Below, one piece after another: positions 57,190 through 64,000 of a DNA stretch of 64,000 nt. Under the pieces are notes generated by a model. The model ran no database searches. It was given only the letters and a program-made list of their open reading frames with translations, and had not been told where the DNA came from. How positions within the stretch are numbered: position 1 is the stretch's first letter; each line of letters starts with the position of its first letter. The translations under genes and the position numbers were made by a program. The stretch is from Archegozetes longisetosus (lineage: Eukaryota > Arthropoda > Arachnida > Sarcoptiformes > Trhypochthoniidae), in the NCBI GenBank assembly GCA_018873245.2, contig JAEMBT020000005.1:11110001-11174000 (forward strand), written 5' to 3'.

Positions 57190-59288
57190 ATGATGGAAAA
57201 CAATAAAAAATTATTTAATAAATTAAATGAATATTTTAAAGATAATATTAAATTATCATTTGTTTCCATTTTGAGTACAGTCATAGTGACAAAAGAAGAT
57301 AAAGTCTATGAGTTTGACAAAAAACATTCGTTAATAGAATTAAGTAGTGAAAAATCAATCACTGATTCGTTAATCGAAGATTCAATTGTCGAAGAGTTAT
57401 GTTATAAAGGAGTTATCGATCTTAAGAATAGTGTACTTCATTCGATCGCGCGAACCAATGATGGCAAAGTCTATTGTTGGGGTGAAAATAGAGGAGGATT
57501 ATTAGGTAACGGAAAAAGTGATGGTAACACACTCAAACCAGAATTAAATCAATATTTGAGTCATAAACAAGTGATCGACATTTGTTGTGGTCATTGGCAT
57601 TCACTTGTGCTGACTATTGATGGAGAGGTGTATGCGTGGGGTTATAATGATTGTGGACAAATTGGTAATGGAAATAATGAAGATATGTTAGTACCATATC
57701 AAATCAAAGGATTCAATGAAGAGAAAGTTAAAGCAATATCATGTGGCGGTTATTACTCGATGGCTGTAACGGTTGAGGGACACGTCTTCAGTTGGGGAGA
57801 CAACGACTTTGGTCAACTCGGTTTAGGGGTTGAAGATATAAGTAGCAATTTACCAAAACTTATAGAAATGGATGAAATATTGATTGATAAAGTAAGTTGT
57901 GGTTTACATCACAACTTACTGCTGTCACGCGAAGGGCAAATTTATTTAACGGGTAGAAATGACTGCGGAGAATTGGGAATTATTTCTGAAAGTAAAAAAA
58001 TATTAACTCCTATTAAATTGAAACATCCGAATATCTACATCGATATCGCATCACATCCTCTGCATAACATTTTAATAGCTGTCTCGGAGAAGCATCTGTT
58101 ATATGTTTGGGGTAAATATGGAGAAGTGATAAAAGAACCAAAAGAAACAGATTTTAAATCAGTCGATGAAGCATTTGAAAAATACTTTCAAATAACTTAT
58201 AAACCAATTGAGGGAAGGATTATTCCTTTTAATGACAGTCATATACGAAACATTCTGTATAATAAACAGTTTAATGAAGTAGAAAAACTCGGAGAAGGGG
58301 ATTATGGAGAAGTATTTAGAGTTAAAAATAAGTTGGAAGAAAATAGAAAGGAATATGCGATAAAAAAGATTACATTTAAAACTCACACAGAAAACGAATT
58401 CATAAGAGAATTGGAAATGAGTGTTGTTTTGACGAAATTTCATAACGAAAGGCTTGTAAAATATTACGACGCATGGCTTGAAGATGAGTTTATTAAAAAT
58501 GACAGAAGAGTAAAAAATATCACACTTTATATTCAAATGGAGTTATGTGATAAGACTCTGAATGCTGTTATTGAAGATAGGAAAGTCCTGAATGATTCTT
58601 CATCCAGTAATTTAAATCAGTTGGGTTATTATTTGGCGAGTGAAATGTTTATTGAAATATTAAAGGGTGTCGTTTATTTACACGAACAAAATCCTCCATT
58701 AATTCATACAAATCTAAAGCCAAATAATATATTGTGGAAATTCGAACCATATACTGACTCATGTGTCAAAATAGCGGACTTTGGCTTGACAGTAATTCAT
58801 AAATTCATAAATCAATCGCATACAAGAGACATAGAAGATATCAGATATACAGCACCAGAAATATTAAATGGTAGCAAGTATGACACAAAAGTAGATATTT
58901 ATAGCTTGGGAATTGTCTTACAAGAATTATTCGTAATCGACATCAATAGGTATATCAAAGATTAAAAATTAAAGAACATGTCTTATTATTTATTGATTTC
59001 AGAGATTATTCGCACGAGAGAACTTCACTTATGTCTCAATATAAGGCTTTGAAGGATTTGTACGATAAAATGACATCAAATTTACCAAATAGGAGACCGA
59101 GTTGTGAAGAAATAATGAAAGATAAACATTTATGGACTTTGAATGTGAAGGAATTCAACATTCGAAAGGAATTTGAAAATTTTCAAAAATCGCATGAAGA
59201 TAAGAATTCATATGTTCTCAAACTTATAAGACATTTTCTCCAATTGAATAATAAAAACCAGGACGAATCTAAATGTACTTTAATTTGA
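57190..59288 (+). CDS. RCC1-repeat protein fused to a PEK-like (pseudo)kinase domain
   Basis: Exons 57190-58949 and 59003-59288 (donor AATAG/GTATAT, acceptor TTTCAG, phase 2) give 681 residues. Residues about 60-330 contain RCC1-type beta-propeller repeats: GKVYCWGENRGGLLGNG, GEVYAWGYNDCGQIGNG, GHVFSWGDNDFGQLGLG and GQIYLTGRNDCGELG. Residues about 360 to 620 form a protein kinase domain: glycine loop GEGDYGEVF (from 368), AIKK lysine, FIRELEM helix-C Glu, DFG (530-532) and APE. VKYYDAWLE and LYIQMELC are typical of the PEK (eIF2-alpha kinase) group. The HRD motif reads HTN (506-508), so the catalytic Asp is Asn, which normally abolishes phosphotransfer. The order (RCC1 first, kinase last) is the reverse of NEK8/9. 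Residue 193 codes for nothing unusual and the frame is clean, so this is an intact gene. Function unknown; a scaffold or regulator is possible. Confidence 0.88.
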
Positions 59289-61134
59289 ATTACAGTATTA
59301 TTATTCATTCATAAGCTATTGATTTATGAGTACTATAATGTGCTAAATAGAAATATTTGTTATCTAAATAATTAAAAATATGTATCAAATGTATTATAAA
59401 TTTATTGTATTTTTCAATATTTCAAAACTAATTATATTCTGTTTTTGATTATCTTCTATTAATAAAAATTTTAGCTTGTTTGTCAAACTATAATTAGACT
59501 GTCATTTTCAGTATTCGTTTGAATGAGATGCCGGTCTACTAATGACAACAACCAAACTAGATACCACTTCGAGTCACACCAAAGAGAACATAATGTAGCC
59601 GAGATTTAGACCAGGGTTTTGAAGACTAAAAAGAATAAGTAAAGCTGCAGGTGTTATATCTCCGGTTTTAAGATGTTTTCTCCTATCTCCGTAGCTATAA
59701 CCGGAAGACGTTTTCTCTGGTATTGACTGTTTAGAAGCTTTGAAAAATTCAGCTTAATATTTGATTATATGATGGTTCGAATTTTATAAAACAACAATCT
59801 ATGGTTTTATGAAAAACAATAACTTATTGTTCAGTCTGTTGGAGCTGAGATTTGCATAAAAGTAACTTTTCGATGTCATGTAATGAATTCAGAGAATATG
59901 TCATTAAATATTGCCGACCATCGGAAACATTTCGTGATCCACCATTTAGGAACCCCAGTTTACATTATCTAAGCTATTCAAGATTCGTCAGAGTTAACAC
60001 AATTGAGATTAATTAAATTTATTATGAAATTTTTCCTAATAAAAATCTCTATTCATAAACTTTAAAATTCGAGTTGAAAAATTGCAATTAAATGAAATTT
60101 AGCTTTAAATTCCGTGATAAACAAGTTTAAAATAATGAAATTAAAAGATTTTATTAATTATATAAAAAGAACATTTGACGATTTAAAAAATGGCTTTTAT
60201 TTATTTTGCAGCCACAAGGAATAACTTGAAATAAATATATAAATGCGAACTTCAAATTAAAACAAAATTACCGACACCTAAATTCGGTGTAGCTCATTTG
60301 TTGAATAGAGTTTAACTAGTCTATAAAAACAGTGAAAATTTTCAAGTATAATTTCAATCTGATTTAAAAACTATTAGTTTCAGTTTACTACCTTACTTTT
60401 GAAAAAATTATGGCCTTAGAGAACTATGGCCTTGAATAGAGAATTTTAATTTTTTTGAAAACGACCAATTGATTATTATATGATAAGATTTTAAAGTTTC
60501 CGATTTTTATCAAGTTTATAGGGTTAACTAAAATTTATTTTAATAGCAAAATAATAACTAATGGATGTTACATGGATAAAGTTATTCTACGAACCATAAA
60601 CTGTATAACTCTTATGATTAGTAATCTACCAGAGCCCTCTCCTCCAATTAAAATAAGAGTAGATAAGAAAATTACAAAACTATTAATTTTAGTGTGAAGT
60701 TTGCGCTTGCCTTTTGCTACACGCCTTATCGATTCGTAAAATAATTTTACTCATGTAATGCATCTTATGACTTTTACCTAGTGTCATGTTGGGTCATTGT
60801 CATGATTTAACTGTAAAGTACTAACTGACTATAAAGTCTGATGCCCCTGGATCTATTCCCTTAGGTTCTTGGGCCCTAAGTGAGGTATCGATGGATTCAG
60901 GATGGTGAGACGATTAAGAATATATAGAAGTCGAAGTAAGAAGTACGTTCTGTCCTTTATGCCCATTTACTCTACTCATTCCTTTTTTAGCAAACTGTTC
61001 AACTGGTTTTTTTTCAAATAAAACGTTTCATAGAAAATACAAAATTACACTAATTTATTAAAATTTTTCTGTTTCAGCTTTGTAATTTTAGGGATATTAC
61101 AGTATAACCCCAAAATTTTTAAGAAGATTAAAAC
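59289..61134. other. intergenic, nothing recognised
   Basis: AT-rich, with no ORF of note and no repeats paired within the window. Confidence 0.35.
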
Positions 61135-61144
61135 TAAAGTCAAA

Positions 61145-62389
61145 GATTCCACGCCAAAAGTTCGTGTAAAAAAGTTCGTGCGAAAAAAGTTCGCGTATGA
61201 AAAAAGTTCGTCTACGAAAAATGTTCGTATTAAGATTTTTTTCTATGTTGAATATTGATTTTATCCGATTATATAACTCGATATTATTTTGTTTTAAACT
61301 TTGGCATAAATGAAAGGATGCATTGAATGAACGATGAGGTGTATGGAATGATTCTACATGAAACTGTTTAATTAATTTCAATTTTCACATATTCGAGAGG
61401 TAAATATATTCATCATCTTATAAAAAAATCAAGACATATTCGGGCAACACGATTGTTTCCAAAATTATTTGTAAGGGAACTGATATGTCGGGGAACCGAT
61501 TTGTCGAGGAAATGATTGTCGGGAAATGTACTATACCAAGCGGTTCTAAGTATGTTAATTACCAATAATCTTCATAAAGAATTTCCTTTATGATGAGAAA
61601 TCGATGATATTAGCGTTTTGTTTATAGAAATTTAAGATGTTGAAAAAATCGAATATGCTAAAATATTAGGGTGACCAAGTGTCCCGCATTGTGCGGGATT
61701 GTCTCACATTTAAGAGTTGTGTCCCACATACCGTATGCACCCCTTGCGGGACGGAAAATGTCATATATTTTAATATTTATCCTAACAGATTTTCACTGTA
61801 TATATTTATTTAATGCAAATAATGCAATTTTGTTGTCAACACGTTTCCTATCTTAAAATGTGTGGAAGTCTTTAGATAAAAAGAGTTTTAATCCGACTAT
61901 CTGATACCTTGTTTTCATTCACATCGTGTGTAACTCTTATAAAGTGCAGTTCTCAATCAAATCTTTAGTTTATATTTCAAATAACTGTTATTTCAAACTG
62001 TGATTTGTAACTTCAATCAGATTAAAACTTTTTAAAAAATTTACAAGGTGGCCAAAATTTTTTTGTCCCGCATTTAACAGTTTTTGACTTGGTCACCCTA
62101 TAAAATAAAGAGAATTAGTCAAGTCAGTCAAATCTACGATGAAGTATTTTAAAGGGTATTAGAATGTAATTAGAATAAATTTTATGAAGATAAAAGTAAC
62201 TTTGATGATTCCAAAAGTTTTTTGGATTGAAACTTTTGGTTTCTAAAAATCATATTTACATACAAAATATTTGCTTGTCAACTTTCGTACTACAAACTTT
62301 TTTCGTAGTCGAACACTCTTAATACACGAACTTTTTTACACGAACTAATTTCGCACGAACTAAATTCCACGAACTTTATACGCAAACCC
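61145..62389. mobile_element. DNA transposon with iterated TTCGTG ends, 9-bp TSD
   Basis: The exact nonamer AAAGTCAAA occurs at 61136-61144 and 62390-62398. Inside each end are clustered, spaced copies of AAAGTTCGTG (left: about five between 61155 and 61230; right: about five in the opposite sense between 62285 and 62375). The outermost bases of the two ends match only loosely. A 9-bp duplication suits Mutator-like elements. No transposase remains. It hosts the 61667-62100 MITE; without it the element is about 0.8 kb. Confidence 0.68.
61667..62100. mobile_element. hAT-type MITE, 434 bp, nested inside the TTCGTG element
   Basis: TAGGGTGACC at 61667 to GGTCACCCTA at 62100, flanked by TAAAATAT and TAAAATAA (7 of 8). 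Reverse-complemented, it aligns along its length with the 33711-34142 element, including the GTCCCGCATT blocks and the CACATCGTGTGTAACTCTTA segment. Confidence 0.9.
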
Positions 62390-62398
62390 AAAGTCAAA

Positions 62399-63059
62399 AT
62401 GCTTAATCAATCGTCTGAATAAATTCTTATATTTGGACAAAATGAATAGAATTTTGATAAATCTATTTTTGAGAGAACATATCGATCTCTTATATGATAT
62501 TTCAAATTTTTTGGGAAATCTTGTGTAACTCGTTTCATTTTTTTTTCAAAATTCAAAAGTGTTTTTCTCAAAATATTTTTCATCATCTTTATTAAGATAG
62601 TATTGTATAATTCAAAAACGACGAAATATGTTTCAAAATTTTCACTTATTCTGTTTTAATTAAATTGTTTTGAAAGTCACGCTTGGTTTGGTATATTAAA
62701 TAAGTTTTATATGGGCCGTTCTCAAAAGCTAATAACTTACCGAAATTAAAAAGAAAGTCAAGACTTTAATGAAGATATCAACAATTTTTAAAACGTGTAA
62801 AGAATTATTTTCACATTTTAGTCACCCAGAATTTAAAAATAAATTGGATAAGACTTTGAAACCGATAATAAGCGTCCGATTCAATATTCAGTACTAAATG
62901 TTTGAATCTAATTCAACAAATTATCATTAAATTTGTTATGCATTGAAAACTGGAGAAGAATTGCATAACCCCCTATTAATAAAGGATTATTGACTGGCAT
63001 TATTGAGGTTTTGAGGTGATTTAATGAAGCGACCAATGTGTTGAGCTCATATTCTATAG
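62399..63059. other. upstream of the partial ionotropic receptor; expected exons not found
   Basis: By comparison with the seven-exon receptor at 26 kb, exons for lobe S1 and M1 should precede 63060 by a few hundred bases. No NGSWNGALG-like or M1-like segment was found in any frame. Confidence 0.4.
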
Positions 63060-64000
63060 TTTTGCTGTGGATTATAAGAATAGAACTCTATCACAACAAA
63101 ATTTGATCATATTTTGGGCCTTAACGTCGATATTTTTATACAACTATTTTGTGAGTGACATACAGGCATTACTTGTTTGTCGAAAAGTTATCAAAATCGA
63201 GACCATTCAGCAGCTCATCGAAAATAAGGAAATAAATATTTACTTAACGAAAAACAATTACCCGCATAGATTGTTGGTCAAGGTATTCAGTTCTAAATAA
63301 GTTATCTTTTCACTGCTCATTACTTTTTATAGGAATACAAACAATTGATCCCCAGAATAAAGCACCCGAAGCGCAAATATAGCATTGAAACTGTTTATAA
63401 ATTAATTCAGCATAAATATGTTCAAATATCATCTGAAATATCTAACATTCGGATGATCAATCATTATAAGCAGTACAATTTGATTCTAGCAGCAAATGAC
63501 GTGCATTTGAGCTATACGGGAATCGCTGTTAGAAAAAGTTCAGACAAAACACTCAAATCAAAATTTGCTAAAGTGTGATCAACACTTTATTTGTATAATT
63601 GTGAAGCAATCGTTTTACATAAGTTAATATTTTCTTTAAGGTACAAACTGTATCATCGATTTGGTTTTTATAACTTCAATTACAACAGAGAAATAACACG
63701 ACTTAGAATTCTGGAGAAGTTATTGAATCATTCGTATGAGAACTCGAAAATGCAGCTCAACAATGAAGATCAGGAATTAATTGCGAGATATGGTCTCAAA
63801 CTGGAAAATTTATATTTAGGCTATCTAATACTTTTAATTGGGCTCAACATCTCTTTCCTCTTTCTAGTTTTTGATAATTTTTCCAACATTTTGAGTGGAA
63901 TCAGTTTTACAACAACAATTTTGAACATTAGGAATGAATTTAAAAGAATTTCGATAATCAAATTTTTTAACAAAAGTTTGCTAATCTACCAAAAAATATA
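63060..64000 (+). CDS. ionotropic receptor, 3' exons only, open at the window edge
   Basis: Exons 63060-63282, 63333-63574 and 63641 onward mirror the last three exons of the 26-kb receptor: M3 region LIIFWALTSIFLYNYFVSDI then QALLV and KIETIQQLI; LVK joined to EYKQLIPRIKH; KSKFAK joined to a final exon with M4 (LYLGYLILLIGLNISFLFL). The intron positions and phases (0, then 2) are the same as in that gene, so the two are paralogues. The upstream exons (S1, M1, M2) are not seen, so the locus is either 5'-truncated or has a long intron. The final exon is still open at 64000. No internal stops are present in what remains. Confidence 0.72.

Noticed and set aside
58159..58536. 125-codon ORF antisense to the RCC1-kinase gene
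   Set aside because: Shadow of the kinase frame, with low-complexity Phe/Ile-rich composition.
1..64000. CRISPR arrays, operons, Shine-Dalgarno sites or other prokaryotic features
   Set aside because: Spliced genes, TATA/initiator promoters and eukaryotic DNA transposons show this is a nuclear eukaryotic genome; the bacterial-type genes carry introns.

Overview
This is eukaryotic nuclear DNA, strongly AT-rich, with short GT-AG introns (about 50-120 bases) and genes widely spaced among decayed transposons. The gene set points to an arthropod, most likely an acariform mite: intron-containing, secreted NlpC/P60 peptidoglycan hydrolases of bacterial type (known from dust mites and relatives), a UDP-glycosyltransferase of the bacterial-type class known from mites (no signal peptide, no C-terminal anchor), divergent chelicerate-type gustatory and ionotropic receptors, and a glycine-rich secreted protein. 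The species cannot be fixed from the sequence.

Layout. 0-8 kb: one exon of a beta-mannosidase gene on the minus strand, a 136-bp tandem repeat, a nested hAT-like element, the first P60 gene, a GC-richer island, and a two-exon glycine-rich protein on the minus strand. 10-13.4 kb: a transposon graveyard, where a Tc1/mariner-type element carries two later insertions and has a deleted mariner beside it. 16.5-25 kb: a second P60 gene, two decayed P60 copies and a three-exon gustatory receptor. 26-32 kb: two ionotropic receptor genes (seven exons on plus, three on minus) flanking a deleted hAT element. 37.7-45.2 kb: a UGT with a reading-frame break, a UGT relic and an MFS transporter. 46.6-51 kb: a terminal-inverted-repeat transposon with a DUF7869-like gene, split by a complete Merlin element. 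51.3-53.7 kb: two tandem aldo-keto reductases with signal peptides, one broken. 57-59 kb: an RCC1-repeat protein fused to a PEK-like kinase domain that lacks the catalytic Asp. 61-64 kb: another nested transposon pair and the 3' part of a third ionotropic receptor.

The genes do not form an operon or one pathway. The themes are chemosensation (one gustatory and three ionotropic receptors), digestion or antibacterial secretion (P60, beta-mannosidase), detoxification and transport (UGT, aldo-keto reductases, MFS), and small tandem families with decayed copies. Exon boundaries were placed by hand from splice consensus, frame phase and comparison of paralogues within the window. No database search was run.
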